DNA of 64,000 bases from Immersiella caudata (GCA_030512335.1 JAULSU010000004.1:682001-746000), one strand, 5' to 3'. Shown: positions 1 through 12,558, numbered from the stretch's first letter. Translations and numbers: made by a program. The notes: generated from the letters alone by a model not told the origin.

Positions 1-3000
1 GGTTCCGAATCCCCTTTCCGCCCACCTTTTGATCGCCTACTTGTCAGCCAAAAAGCCAAAACCGTCATCCCGCGTTTTGTTTTGGCAGCACACACTGCCG
101 AATGAGCAGCAAAAAGACGGTTTGCTCTGTCAGAAAACGCTGCTTGGCCCGGATTCCGCCACCGTCATGTCGGTATGATATGGATACGGGCGCCATTTCC
201 CCTTCGGTGCTGCATCGTTGCCCCGCGCCAAGTGCTCGTGTCTCTGGCGCGGCCCCCGAACATTCCTGACCGCTATTCTTCGTTTTCCTTGCGATTCCGA
301 TGTTTGCATGCCCCCCAGGCCGCCATATCAGGACGTTGTGCGTGCCCATGAGATGCCTTTCCTTGCGCTTCCTTGCTCGAGACGAGACCGCCTTGGAGGC
401 GACTTGTCGTCCTGCAACGTCGATTGGCCCGTCCTCCCGTCGGTCAGCTGCACTTGCCCCGCCATGGGCCATTTTTCTGTTGCCTTGCCACGACTGACTG
501 GACAGGATTAATCTCGAAGCCTGCTCTCCCTGTTGCCTCTCGAAGCCCTCACATTGCACATTCGCAGACACGCGGGTTACGGGAGAAGACTAACGTGACA
601 CCTCCATGTCGTCGCCGCTGCCCGTCGACAGGTCGATTTACGAAGTCTCAGCAAGGGACGGCTCGTTGCAACCTGGCTTGGCCGCACACCTGGCCGTTAA
701 GGTTTTGTTGCACCCGATCCGATGGTATCCAACCAGCGGCCAGAATTGCCTTGTTGCGAATGCGCCTTCAACTTCCAACCTCCAACAATCGATCCAACAA
801 TTACCTTGCTGAGTGTGCCTTAGGCGGCGATAAATTGCTGACTGGACAGGATACGGCGGCGCGCTGTGGTCCCGTGGCCCCGAGTATCCGTTCCTACGTC
901 GACAACCTCCAAGGCACCTCCACCGCGATGTTTTCAGGTTGTCCGGGGCCGGGCAATGGCTCGAAGTGGGTCTCGTGACGAGCAAGCAAGCATCTGGCTG
1001 GCATGGCGGAACCTCGGCCCCAGCTGAGGCTTTGAGTCGCGGAGTTCGCCCGGGTCTAGCTCTATTGTGTCGTAATATGAGGCTGAGCAGTCGGCCGATT
1101 GCGTAAAGCGGCACATTCATTGGGCTTCCTTCCCATCCTGTCGGTCACCTTCGCTTCACTAATGCGCTGCAGGTCTGGACGTACGGACGGAAGGGTGTTT
1201 TGGGTCTGCCGGGGCGTGATCCCAACTGGCAGACAGACAACAGGAGCGGCATGACTCGCTCGGTTCATGCAGACAACGGCGTCCGTGCAAGAAATATGTT
1301 GAAGGAGGGGTTGTTGGAGGCAAAGCTTCTCCCGGACACATAGGAGATGTCATGAAACAGCATCTCCCGGGTCGTATCCACCAGACCCGAGAGGCTCCCA
1401 GCCTCTCTACGGGCTGGCGAGGCTCTGTCCACGCAGACCGGCCCCGCTCCAACCGCTTTAAACAGCTGAAAACGACGAGATGTCCGTCGGCGACCCACAC
1501 GGGATACCACCGCGATGTCATGTCCAGCCGACGGAAGCTGGATGTCTCGTAGCGAGACGAATGACGGGCAGACTTTGATGCCCGAGTCGAACCGAAGCAA
1601 GATGGCGGGGTGCGGCTCTATCAAGTCCAGACTCGGCAGCAAGTGCCGAGTGCTTGTAGGATCTTGTGACGATCATCTGAGCCGGTCGATCTCGACCTCT
1701 GTAGGTTGAGGGGAAGATGGGGGGGCACAAGGCCCAGGTGAGAAGTTTGTAGGACGGATGACAGAGTTCGTTGGTGGAGCGGCACTCTCGGCATCCACGT
1801 CCACCATTACACCCGAGATCGAGACGCGCACTACGGCTCACAGGCGGGGGTGTCCCACAAGGGACAGGACGACGTTACTCGATGTTTGTTGATGGAGTTG
1901 AGTCAGTCAGCTCTCACCATTCCACCAGACAGAAACGGGCCGGCTGGTGATGTTTGGGCTACAGCCGGAGACGAGTACCTCTCTCTCTTACTCTCAACGC
2001 ACCGGCGGGTCATCAATCTCTCCTCAGCCTTTCCCTTTGTGATCACGTCCCCACTCTCTTTCTTCCCCGTGAGACTTCCTCCTCGGTCACCGCTCTCCTG
2101 CTCCTGCTTGCTTGATTGCTCTCGTCACTCCCTCGGTCACCCTTACGCCCAACCAAACCCAGCCCAACCCAGTCCGGCCCCCTCTCTCACCAAAGCCACC
2201 ATCATTCCTCGTCCCTTCCCCCCCACATAAATTCCACCTATTTTATCTCATTTTATCTCCCCCTCCATAAAAAATAATACCAAAAAAAAACCGCCGACCA
2301 TGCGGCAGCAGCAGCCTCGTGGCAAAACACGAGAAAAAAACCCGGGCGGCTCTCCTCCCCGTCGTTGCCGCTTGGCCCCCAACCGGGCGCTCCCATTACG
2401 GCCCATCGGGCTGAGCTGACTCAGAAACGCGCACCGGGTAGCGTGATGACAGCTTGAGCAAGCACCGCAAAGGGAAAAGTCCCCATGCGGTGCGGCTCAG
2501 GTAATTAAGGTAGACAGACTCCGGAAGAACGAGTTGCCGGTACGGCAAGGGTCAGGCTATCTGAGACATGCATACATGACATGCTTCGTATGGCAAGGGT
2601 AGACACATGCGTATTGGGCTGCAAGGCTTTGTGTTGCTTGCTACTGGCTCGGAAAGCAGAGAGCACCGCTGTTTGTTGTGCATCGGTGGCGGTAAGTAGG
2701 ACCGAGGGCAGAAGCCTAGAGGAGGATGAGACATTTTGCTGTGTGTAAGTGGCGGATGCTTGCTCACTCCTTGCTCATGTTCATCGGTTCACGACATTCA
2801 CCAGTGATGAGAAGGGAGATTCGGTTGTTTTTACCACTCTTGACATTTTGACATGTGTGTTTTATCACAACACGATGACAAGATGGCACCGGACCGATGA
2901 CCGGTACCCATCCATCCATCCATTCTCTCTGACAACAACTCGATGTACCAGCTCCTCCACGGAACAAAATTGTACCTCCCCGCTTGACTGTTTGCCTGTG

Positions 3001-3545
3001 GACAACAGGGTACAAACAAAAGTGTCCCCTGTGCCTTGCCCTCGGCACAACATACAGCGCAAGGTACATACATGATATCGAGTGAAGAGTAAGCAAGGTC
3101 AGTCCAATCCAGACTGTGGAGATAGGAGTTCACCCTATGAACGCCGATGCCTCCGCCGAGAACCATAGCCAGCTAGCCGCCTCGAAAAATATGTGGCGAG
3201 GCTAATGCAACTGCAAGCCCAACGCCGAATATACCAACACGCAGGTTTTCCATCCGTGAGACAAGAAAACGGCCCGAGACAACGCCGTCGCCGAAACCCA
3301 GAATCGCAAAGCGACCGCCTGCTTCAAATATAAGGGGAAGTCGAAAATGAGAACACAACGAGAAATACGGAAAATGAATCAGTTGTTGAACCGAGACCCG
3401 TTGGGAAAAGCGTCGGCCCTATTTTGAGAAAAGAAAAGTCGTAACTGCCGTTGTAGATGTGGCGTCAAAGAGACACAGTGATCTACTTCAAGTTCTTGTT
3501 GAAGCCTAATCGCAGACCTTCATCGTCGTGGACATGAACTCTGCC
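1..3545. other. gene-free stretch, no supported coding gene
   Basis: No reading frame here shows a recognisable domain, and no chain of splice sites links the short open frames. Bases about 1980-2280 are strongly pyrimidine-rich, with CCCAACCAAACCCAGCCCAACC-like repeats cut by A-runs, as in fungal promoters and 5' leaders. An ATG at 2299 follows, opening only 39 codons. This could be the promoter or leader of an unrecognised transcript or simply intergenic DNA. The 3.0-3.5 kb part may be the 3' flank of the minus-strand gene to its right. Confidence 0.5.
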
Positions 3546-4043
3546 TCAGTTGCTTACGAGGGGGTTGGAAGACTCTTGCTCCCTCTGCTGTGTGGGAGCA
3601 TCCTCCTCCTGTCTCTGTTGCTCGAGGGGGGCATTGAGTCCCATCTGCTGTCCGGAGGCAGCTTCAGGCTGGCCTTGCTTGAAAGCCTCTTGACTGCGCC
3701 TGAACTGCTCGAGGGCAAGCTCAGCGGCGGCCTCAAGACCCATCTCAAATAGAGGCGAGCGACCACTAGCTTGACCGCCTCCGTCAGAACGAGAAGGACC
3801 GGCTTCGTGTGAAGGCTGAGAAGAACCGGTACTAGCGGAGTCCACGAATGGATCATCCAGAGGAGTGCCAACCACGTGGGAGCCCACGCCAGGCGCATGT
3901 TGGCGTTTGTGCTGAAATACGGTAGGGACACCAAGAAAAGGTTCGTTGACTGGAGGAAGAGCGAATGAACCCTGAACCAAGTTACGCTTGGCAAGCTCAT
4001 GGATCAATGTATGGCGAAGTTGCGTAGCGGGACGCGCCCGGTC
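3546..4043 (-). other. coding-like in-frame extension downstream of the Mbp1 stop codon
   Basis: Directly after the TAG of the Mbp1-type gene the same frame stays open for another 165 codons. It has coding-like codon usage and Gln/Glu-rich helical sequence (for example ELALEQFRRSQEAFKQGQPE), and ends at a TGA. Past that TGA the frame continues for 18 more codons ending GLRLGFNKNLK. A canonical donor GTAAGC sits just before the TGA, and the sequence CCCTCTAG across the Mbp1 stop could itself be a 3' splice site. It could be an alternative 3' exon, a readthrough extension, or an exon of a separate or decayed gene. No domain is recognised, and the only in-frame ATGs are well inside it. Confidence 0.4.
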
Positions 4044-6334
4044 CTAGAGGGCCATGAGATCCAGTGCAGAATCGCGGCCTATGATGTCCGTCTCTTCCTC
4101 CATCATCTTGATCATGTCTTCGAGGTTCTCATCCAGAAGTTGGTGGTCTTCAGGAGGAAGGCAGCTCTGGAGCAGATGGCGGTACTTGTCGATGCGATCG
4201 GTAGCGCCCAACACCCCGCGTGCGTCGATGTACTGAGTTTCCAGCTCACGCTGCTCGTCGAGAATGCGCTGCAACTCTAGAGCTAAGCGCACCCGCTCCT
4301 CGGGCGTGTCGTTTTCCTCGTCACCGCTTGTGCCATCGCCATTAGCCATGGCAGCCAACTCTCGGTTGGATTCCTCGCGCACCATGATGCGGTTCTGATG
4401 GGTTACGAAGGCGAGAGCCTTCTTGCCGACACGCTCAGCATCAGCTGTCAACCTTGCCTCGACCTCTTCGGGCTCCAGTTTGGCTTTCATCTCGGCGATC
4501 TGGGCTTGAGCGCTCGCCAGCTCCGCCTGCGTGTTGCGAAGGGCCTTTTGGGCGTCCTTCTCGGCCTTGTCCTTCAGCTTGAGCTCCTCTTCGAAGCTGC
4601 GCGCCAACTCTTGGAGCTTGTGAACCACCAGCGGCGCCATGCGAGACTGCACCATGTTGGCTGCCTCGCTCGAGAAGCTGTCGTTCTTGCTGCCAGTGTA
4701 CTCGCCAACGGCGTCGCGGAAGGGATTGTGACGGTGGGACTCTGGCGCAAACGGGCTGGAAGACCGCTGCGGACCGCCTCGGGAATGGTTGGCCTTGGAA
4801 GCATTCAGCGCCTTGATCAGATCCTCAGCCATGATGCCCTCGTGGTTGCGGAGGTTGGCGGCGGCCCCGCGTCCAAGCAGAGCGCGCGTGCACTTCTTAG
4901 CTCCACGCTGCGCAGCCAGGTGAAGCGCCGTATTTCCTTCAAGATCTTGCATATCCAGGACTTCCATGATCCGAGAGCGATCAAGATCCCAAAAGTGGTT
5001 CAGGATGATGTCAAGGTAATAGCGACTGCAGCTTTGACCGGAGGCCGAGCCACCCTTCATGGCCGCAGCGTGATGAAGAACAGTCCAGCCATTATTATCC
5101 TGCACATCGACAGTGTCGGCCAATTCCTTGAAGACCTGCAGAAATGTATCCTTCTCGTAGCAGTTGGTGAACTTGACAGCGCGCATGAGCGGTGTCTCGC
5201 CCCGTACGCTACGTGCGGCTATATTCGCGTTGAAGCGCTTGAGTTGCTTGATGACATCGACATCGCCCATAGCAGCTGCCCAGTGGATTGCGGTGTGCGC
5301 CTCGGTGTCGATGGGCCAATCCGGCTTGAAATTGGTTGGCGGATCAGGGCGAATGGCCGACCGCTCGCTCTTAGAGAGCAAAAAGTAGTCCAGTAGCGCG
5401 TCTCCGTAGAGCGAATGCTGCTGGTCGGCCACGTTCTGAGCGTCCTCCTCTCTCTTGCGCTTGCGATTTGTAGAATAGTGCGACATGTCGTAGCCGTCAT
5501 CCTCGCCCATGTATGAGGCTGAGGCGACGGTGAGATTGTCGGGTGTGTCGTCGTCTTGCATGTTGGAATCTGCACCGTCATAGTCGTCTTGTACAGGAGC
5601 GGCACCTTGATCGGCCTGTGAGAAGCTGCCTTGCGACAATTTCCGGTTCTTGTTAGACTTACTGTTCCACTTCGGGATAGCAGGTCTGCCAGCGGCAGAA
5701 GGTCTTCCAGCAGCAGGTCTGCTCGGTCTCGGAGCCTTTGGCTTGCTCGCGTGCTTGGGTGCTGGTGGAGGCGTTCCCTCAGTGCCAGGCTGAAACTCGA
5801 AAATCGGTCGCAATCGATCGTACACGTTATTTCGCTGGGCAAGAGCCACGCCGCGCTCCAGCGGGATCCAAGTACCTGCGGAAGGAAGGAACGGTTAGCT
5901 GCGTATCTTGAGGCCAGAATTGTGAGATGCGCACCTTGGTATTTGCCGTATCCTCCTTGGACCTTCTCGTGGGTGTCCTTCTGGACCTCTCGCTCGAGGA
6001 CTCGAGTGCGCGCAGGCTTGTCGAAGCCGGCAGCTTTCAGAATGTGTGTCGCGTTGATGTAGTCATCCTCGCAGCGGCGCATCACATGCTCCTTCAAGTC
6101 GACGCCGAATTGGAATTCCCAGACGGGGACCTATAGCGGGCCATCATGGTCAGCACACACGGGTCCGGACCGGGGCGACCGCGAGGGTGAGCGCTCGCCG
6201 CAGGGGCGGTCTGTTCGAGCCAGAAAAGCGGAGCAGGGCAGAGGGTGCGGCTGGTGATGCGGCTGGTGATGCTGTTCACTTACATTGCTGTAGGTGGCAC
6301 TGTAGATGCCGTGAACGGCAGTTTCTTTCGCCAT
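4044..6334 (-). CDS. Mbp1/Res-type APSES transcription factor with ankyrin repeats
   Basis: Three exons, 6334-6284, 6130-5935 and 5875-4044, give 692 aa with phases closing exactly (donors GTAAGT and GTGCGC). Residues about 10-110 are a KilA-N/APSES DNA-binding domain (SATYSN, EHVMRRCEDDYINATHILKA, GFDKPARTR, GGYGKYQGTWIPLERG). A basic, Pro-rich linker follows. Ankyrin repeats span about residues 270-440 (AIHWAAAMGDVDV, GWTVLHHAAA, GNTALHLAAQRG), then a charged coiled coil at about 490-570 and an acidic C terminus. This is the order seen in yeast Mbp1/Swi4 and fission yeast Res1/Res2, the DNA-binding subunits of MBF/SBF that switch on G1/S genes with Swi6. The start is chosen because the sequence after it (MAKETAVHGIYSATYSN) matches the family N terminus. 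The oddity is the open frame continuing beyond the stop. Confidence 0.93.
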
Positions 6335-6962
6335 CTTGGCCAACAGCGCCAGGCGCTCTGCGAAATGGGCGGAGCTGCCTTGTACGCTGCGGGCGCCTGC
6401 GACCGCGAAACAAGAGATTCGAGGCAAAGAAGCCGTCAAAAATCAGAGAAATCACAAAAGGCGTAGTCGGTGGGCACAAGGCTGAGCGGTCGATATCGCG
6501 AGGGCATGCGATGTGGTGTGGCAAGCCGTGCAACGGTGGTGAGGTTGAGGAAATTGGACGGAGGCACGCAAAAGACGCGGTGGGCTGGCTTCGGATGTGG
6601 GGGACAACGACGCGAGTCGACGCGACATCGTAAAGTGGATTTTGGTCATCACGTGTGGCGCGACCACCGTGTGAAACATAGTATGGATCTTGAGATGGGC
6701 GGTATTTCGCACGGTGCCAAGCACGGTGTTGAGGACGACGCTGCTGGGCACGGTGTTCATAGCTCCATCAACCAACAGCTTCAAGGGGGCCGGGGGACTC
6801 AAGGATTAGGCAGCATGCATCAACGGATGTATTCCATTTCGGCCGCAGGTATGTATGTATGTTCTTGACAAACGCATGCAGAGTTTAACCCTTTTCCTCC
6901 ACCTGACACACCATTAACAGGCGCTCCTTGACAAACCAGGTCTCCACAAAGACAAGTTAAAT
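6335..6962. promoter_or_regulatory. upstream region of the Mbp1-type gene and 3' flank of the TauD gene
   Basis: About 630 bases between two minus-strand genes. It must hold the promoter and 5' leader of the APSES gene and the 3' end of the dioxygenase transcript. No TATA box or named site stands out, and short open frames here show no domain. Confidence 0.5.
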
Positions 6963-8456
6963 TCACGCCGTCTGTGCCAACGCTTCCCGTCTCGACACGG
7001 ACCTGGGGTCAAAATAAGGCTTCTCCCCCAGCGACACCACACGATTGCCCTGACGCTTCCCGGAGTAGTCACTATTTCAATCAGCAATGCATTCCTTTTT
7101 CCATACCCCAGCAATGAAGTTGAGAAAGGGAGCTTACTTCGTGGCAGTGTGGAAAACAGAACGGCTGTTGGTTGGTTGACTTAGGTTAGGCCCCCTTTTC
7201 TTCGGTCTCAGGGGTCGGGGCCAACTCACTTATCCCAGACAGCCAAATCGTTCTTGTTCCAGCGGAAGCGAACTTGCAAGTCATGGTTCTCAGCGATGAG
7301 CTGGTAGACTGGATTTCCAGGTTGTCAGAATGTTTGACTCTGATAGTTGGCATCTCGACCTCAAACACTTACAGTACGCCTTGAGAATATCCGACTCCCG
7401 CTCCGTCACGCCGTTGATCCAGCCAGCGTGGACCTGATGGCCCGCACTGAAAAGACTCTTCCAGCCAGTGACAGGGTTGGTGCGGACGACGGGGCTGTGT
7501 TTGGGTCAGCAATGTCTGACCATGTAGGTGGATTAGAGGGACGTACTGCTCGGCCTTGAAGTCCAATCCGGTGTTCTCGGGGGCACCACGGTAGTCGTCG
7601 ATTAGATCAGCGCCGAATGTGTCTTTGACCTTCACAAAGTTCGGCTGGTGGTGCGTGGCAGTCAAGGATTCGGCAAGCTTCTGAAGAGCCGGGCTTAGAC
7701 GGTCGTAGGCCTCGTAGCCCGAAGCCCACAGGGTGTCGCCGCCAGCGTCCTCAGGGGGCTGAACAATCTTCAGGATGGCGTAATCGGATGGAATATGCTC
7801 AAAGGTGATGCTGTATGACAGATCGTGTCAGTCGAGGTCTCTATCCCTTCCCCGATGTGCATGATGAGGACCTACTCGGCATGCCATCCCTCACCAGCAA
7901 GTCTCTTCGAGATGCGCGAGTATCTGTCTCCATAGTACTTGCGGTTCTGCTCTGACGAAATGACCGACACTTCGTCGTCCAACTTGCCGTTCTCGTCAAC
8001 AGCAATGCCACGCTTGCTGTTGGACAAGGCGTGCCGATGCAGCTTTGAAGTCTCGGGCTTGCCTGTGAGTTCGCCCAAACGCTGACCCAGAAGCTTCTGG
8101 TCGTCGATGTTGATATCTTGGTTGCGGAAGAAGACCACACCACGCTGAGAGACTAGAGCAATGTCAGTTGACACAAACAAGGGGCACGGGATAGAGGGCT
8201 AAATACCAAGGATGGCTAGGTCTCGGATCTTGTTATCGTCGTGAAGGATATCGGTCAGTTGGAGGCCGGGGAACTCTCGGCCTATGACGGATGTGACATC
8301 GAATTGCTCATACGAGTCGAGGCTGCCCGAGTACGTCAGGGGGCCCGAGAGGCGCGAGGCGCTGCCAGTGCTCTGAGCGCCGAGTGTCTTGACCTGAGGA
8401 GGTTCGAATGCCGTAGTGGGAGGCTGGATGTCGGCGTCTGCTGCAGGAGGAGCCAT
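6963..8456 (-). CDS. TauD/TfdA-family 2-oxoglutarate-dependent dioxygenase
   Basis: Seven exons (8456-8207, 8152-7876, 7810-7547, 7494-7373, 7308-7230, 7164-7138, 7071-6963) join in phase to 375 aa. The iron-binding HxD lies in GEGWHADITFEHIP, which itself spans an exon junction. The family signature NPVTGWKSLF follows, the distal His is in SVFHTAT, and the 2OG-binding Arg is in GNRVVSLGEKPY. Fungal homologues such as yeast Jlp1 hydroxylate sulfonates or related acids to release sulfite. The substrate cannot be read here. The 27-nt sixth exon is easily missed but is required, because it carries the distal His. Confidence 0.9.
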
Positions 8457-10536
8457 TATGATCGAGGTATGTCAAGAACAAGGGTTTGATATGAATCTGA
8501 GATGGAGAATCAAGTTGGTAGTGGCTGGAGAATGTCCGCTGTGCTGATACAACGATCTTGGGAACCAGATTTAGGAGGATGATAGGGGTGATTATATGTC
8601 CAGTCAGGCAGACGTTGATTTCAAAGCAGCGCAACAACGTCTCGATGTCGCGATGGTCTCGGCGACGTTCTGATGGCACTCATGATCATCTTCGGCATTG
8701 TGTGCCACGCCCCGCGTTTTGCGCCATGCGAGAGCTCTGCCATTTGGTATGTCCCCATCGCGGAGCTGATAACAACAGTACGACATGCAGATGTATCCGA
8801 GAAATGTCGGAAGACGGCTTGCCGGATACGGATACAAGACGTTTCGAAACTCTGCTTGATGTCGTGCCGGTGGTTGCCATGCTTGATAGCTCCATAGCTC
8901 CATCTTTGGCCGACGACAGCCTGCACGCTGAGTCGCGTCTCCTATCGTTCAAATATGAATTGGCGCCTCTTAGTGGTCAATCTGCACGGTTGACGCGCCG
9001 TGCCATTCTCGCGTCATATTGCATCACGAGGTTTTGGGGCTGGATATCAAGCGGTTGGCCCGCAATTCTGGGCCGACGGCATATCGAACTGGTGCAACAG
9101 CGGGATGCAACACCGCCAAGATGCTGGATACGCCGTTTCGGCACCGTCGCAGGTGTTGACAAGGAAGTAGATGAGGATCCGGGACAGAAGGGGTACACCG
9201 GCCGCGACCGAGACGGCCAGCAGACGGCCAAGATACTCGCAGAGGCTCCTCGTTGGGAGCACGCGTCGTATGCATACCTGCGTCATGTCAGAGATGATGA
9301 GATTTCCATGTGGTTCGTTTGGTGGCTTGCTCAGAGGCTCGAATCGACCTCTTCCAGGATACCCAGAGAATGACGCGACGCCAAGAAGAGGGCAGATGTG
9401 TCATCCAATTCTCAGAGCGAGCTACTGTGGCAAGGCTGGGCGTTAGGCGTGTTGTTTTAAGTTGACACGGGGTAACGGATGGATGGTGTTCTCGTGGGTT
9501 GGACTGGTGGAGCTACGAGCTCGGCGCAAGCCGTCGGGAGTCAAAACACCGCCAGCGGGCCGCGATATGGCGAGCGTTTGAACTGTGTGTGTCGCGTGCG
9601 AGATCTGATCGGGCAAATGCGGTGATAAGTAGCAATACAAAGGGGCAAACATGCGAAGAAGAATGTATCTTTCGGGAGGTTGATGGATGCTGGGAACGGA
9701 TTGGTCCCCATGCATAGGGACACCATTGAGATGGGGCCTGGAGGCTGCTGGTGCGGGGGAGGGTGGGCCCCGAAACAGAGGACTCCACTTCTTGGTTTAT
9801 TGGCGTTTTCAGGCGTTTGGCATGCGAGAGATGTGTACTGCTCTCCTGTATTCGAATAGAAGCTTGCGAATCTTTGCGAGTACCAGAAACACATGAGGCG
9901 ATCGAGCACACGCTTTCCTCAGGTCTCTTCAAGGCTGCAGAGAATTGACGAGTTTGGATCCGCGATGCCGGGTTCCCGGGTCTGCCAGGGTCCCACCTTG
10001 TGATACCCGAAAAGTGGACCCGATTGGTCGATCCTCCACAGATCGGGAAAGCCCAGCTGACTCCGGCGTTGCGGATTCGTTGACATGTGGATTGACGCAA
10101 TGGGCGCCTGAGATCTGGCGTCTCTTTTGTGACTTTGCAACACCGCCGTCTGCCAACTCCACTGCCAGCGCCAGCACGTTGGCGCACACTCTCGCTTCCG
10201 TCCTATTTTTTTCACTTGCCGCGACTAGCACAACTGCCGTTGTTAATATAGACGAGGGCTCCCGTAAATATCCTCGAAGGACGGCGCCCGCGATATCCAT
10301 CAACTTCCACCGCCTCAAAAACGGCTCCAGTACCCGCAGGGCAGAGCTCCGTGTTAAGCCTCGGCACGATTCGAAGCCAACCGTCGCTCAACGTTCCCCC
10401 GCAGCACTCCGATTCCTATCGCGCCACCATCGTCAGCGCGATAACAAACCAACACGCTGCCTCATTCCCCACATCGCGAAGTAGCCCCCGCGGTGGCGTC
10501 CCAACTTTCCCCTTCCTCTCCCGTGTCCGACTGGCG
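8457..10536. promoter_or_regulatory. 2.1-kb divergent intergenic region
   Basis: This lies between the 5' ends of the TauD gene (minus) and the DMT transporter (plus), so it holds both promoters. Several long open frames occur on both strands (271 codons from 8558 plus; 224 codons ending at 9513 minus). None has a domain, a credible start context or splice continuity, and their codons look random. No gene is supported. Confidence 0.5.
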
Positions 10537-11922
10537 ATGTTCCGAACCGATCACCGACCCGGGCAACCGCTGCTTGGCGCCTCCGATGACGATGATAGGG
10601 GGCGCAGACCCCTCCGCACAAGCCGGCGGGGGAGCCCCCTGGCGTCTTCCCCGGACGGGGAAGACTACTTTCGGTCGAGAACACCCACAGGGCTAGATGA
10701 TGCGCCGCCCCTACGGCCTACCTTCTCGCGGCGGAGCACGATGCGCTCGCGGAGCCCGGGGACCAATGCTCGGTTGGCAGCCAAAAAGAAATACACATAC
10801 GCAGCGTTCTTCCTCGTCGCTAGCTTGGTCTCCTTCACCGTGCAGACAGAGCTGGCAGCGTACGTACAGAACGGTCTGGGGTGGGACAAAGCTTACTGCA
10901 TGTTGTACCTGACACACGGTTCCTGGTCATTCCTGTGGCCCTTGCAACTTCTGTTCCTGAGATGGAAGAGCCGCGAGCCGTGGCCACAGTTTTGGCGGAG
11001 ACACAAGATGTTGATCCGGTCCACCGCACAGATGGTTGAGCGGCAAGAGCTGGATGTCCCCCTTGGCCTGACATCCTATTCTCCCTGGCCGTACCTCATC
11101 AGAACCACGGCGTTCGTTACAATATCGCTAACGGTTGCGGGACTGAGCTGGTACCTTGCCGTCAGCATGACAACCCCAAGCGACCTCACAGCCATCTACA
11201 ACTGCAGCGCCTTCTTCGCATACGCCTTCTCAGTTCCCCTCCTGAAGGAACGTCTCCGCCTCGACAAGAGCGCCGCCGTCGCCATCGCCATCGTCGGCGT
11301 GCTAGTCGTCGCCTATGGAGACGGAAACGGCGGCTCCTCCTCCGAAGGACCCTCCCTAGACGGCGGCAAGCGCCTCCTCGGCAACCTCATCATCGGCGTC
11401 GGCTCCGTCCTCTACGGTCTCTACGAAGTCCTCTACAAGCGCTTCGCCTGCCCTCCCGAAGGTACTTCCGCAGGACGAGGCATCATCTTCGCCAACACCT
11501 TCGGCAGCCTCATCGGTTGCTTCACCCTCTTCGTCTTGTGGATCCCCTTACCCATCTTGCATATCCTCGGCATCGAAACCTTTGAGCTACCCACCGGTCG
11601 GACCGCCTTGCTCCTGTTCACCAGCGTCGTCATGAACATGATCTTCGCTGGTTCCTTCCTGGTGCTCATCTCGCTTACCAGCCCCGTCTTGAGCTCCGTC
11701 GCCGCGCTCCTCACCATCTTCATTGTTGCCATTGTGGACTGGTTCCTAACGGGTATTCCGCCCACGGCCGCCGCTGTGTTTGGAGGACTCCTCATCATTG
11801 GCGCCTTTGCGATGCTCTCGTGGAGTACGTGGCGTGAGATGGCTGAGGATGAGCGCAAGCGGAGGGAGGTTGACCTCAGTGGGGATGACGATGATCTTGG
11901 GAGTGATAAGGATGATGATTAG
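10537..11922 (+). CDS. DMT-superfamily (EamA-like) transporter
   Basis: An intronless frame of 461 aa from the ATG at 10537. An earlier in-frame ATG at 10351 only adds Ser/Arg-rich sequence typical of translated leader. Residues 1-80 are a polar, Arg/Ser/Asp-rich cytosolic tail. About ten hydrophobic helices follow (from YAAFFLVASLVSF to AAAVFGGLLIIGAFAMLSW), including the DMT-type segment DLTAIYNCSAFFAYAFSVPLLKERL, and then a very acidic C-terminal tail. It resembles the fungal family that includes yeast YML018C and Thi74 and vertebrate SLC35F-type proteins, usually placed in vacuolar or Golgi-type membranes. Substrate unknown. Confidence 0.88.
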   Translation: MFRTDHRPGQPLLGASDDDDRGRRPLRTSRRGSPLASSPDGEDYFRSRTPTGLDDAPPLRPTFSRRSTMRSRSPGTNARLAAKKKYTYAAFFLVASLVSFTVQTELAAYVQNGLGWDKAYCMLYLTHGSWSFLWPLQLLFLRWKSREPWPQFWRRHKMLIRSTAQMVERQELDVPLGLTSYSPWPYLIRTTAFVTISLTVAGLSWYLAVSMTTPSDLTAIYNCSAFFAYAFSVPLLKERLRLDKSAAVAIAIVGVLVVAYGDGNGGSSSEGPSLDGGKRLLGNLIIGVGSVLYGLYEVLYKRFACPPEGTSAGRGIIFANTFGSLIGCFTLFVLWIPLPILHILGIETFELPTGRTALLLFTSVVMNMIFAGSFLVLISLTSPVLSSVAALLTIFIVAIVDWFLTGIPPTAAAVFGGLLIIGAFAMLSWSTWREMAEDERKRREVDLSGDDDDLGSDKDDD

Positions 11923-12558
11923 CTGGCTTCGTTCTTTGGGGTCTTCTGGGCTCGGTCTGGTCTTCGAGTTGGCGGTGGGTGGGGAGCACGGGATTGGAGT
12001 GGTGAAGAGGAGGAGGAAGACTGTGGCGGGGTGATCCTGATGGCACAGGTACAAGTTCGAAATGGCCGGTCGAGAGAGAGGGGCGCGTGTGGGAAGAGCG
12101 AAGATACTCTCGATCCCGCGGCAAGTGGGTACAGATCGGATCCCGGTTACGAAGCACTCGCTTGATCATACAGAGGAAGGGTTTGGTTGGGTGGCAGGAA
12201 CACGAAGCCATATCATCTTTGCGGCGGTCGGGGGATCTTGATATTGGCGCAGTCATGTTAGGAGACACATTAGCATTCGGGCTGCGAGTGGGCGTCCATA
12301 GGCATTTGGCTCAGTAGCCATGAGCACGAGTGGGTTTTTGCACGGACAGAGGCGCATTGGATAACGCCATCACTGATACCAGAGTTTATTTTCTCGGCGT
12401 TTGGGGTTCCAGTTCCTTTGTCAGGTCTCCAGGGACTGCATCAGAGTATAGGGGTAGAGATGGGCACGCGTGAATGGCAAGGCGGTATTTTGAGAATCTA
12501 TTGCAGCATATTGCGTTTACGTTGCCGTACGCACTGAAAATGCATTATATCTACACCG
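11923..12558. other. convergent 3' intergenic region
   Basis: About 640 bases between the ends of the convergent DMT and F-box genes. It should contain both 3' untranslated regions and poly(A) sites. Nothing else is seen. Confidence 0.5.

Noticed and set aside
1..13. B-box-like GGTTCCGAATCCC at the left edge (possible tRNA 3' part)
   Set aside because: One base too many for a pol III B box and no acceptor stem can be checked within the window.
4398..5396. 332-codon plus-strand open frame
   Set aside because: Exactly antisense to the ankyrin region of the Mbp1-type gene; no domain, so a shadow of its codon bias.
8558..9373. 271-codon plus-strand open frame in a gene-free stretch
   Set aside because: No domain, poor start context and no splice continuation; overlapping minus-strand frames are equally long.
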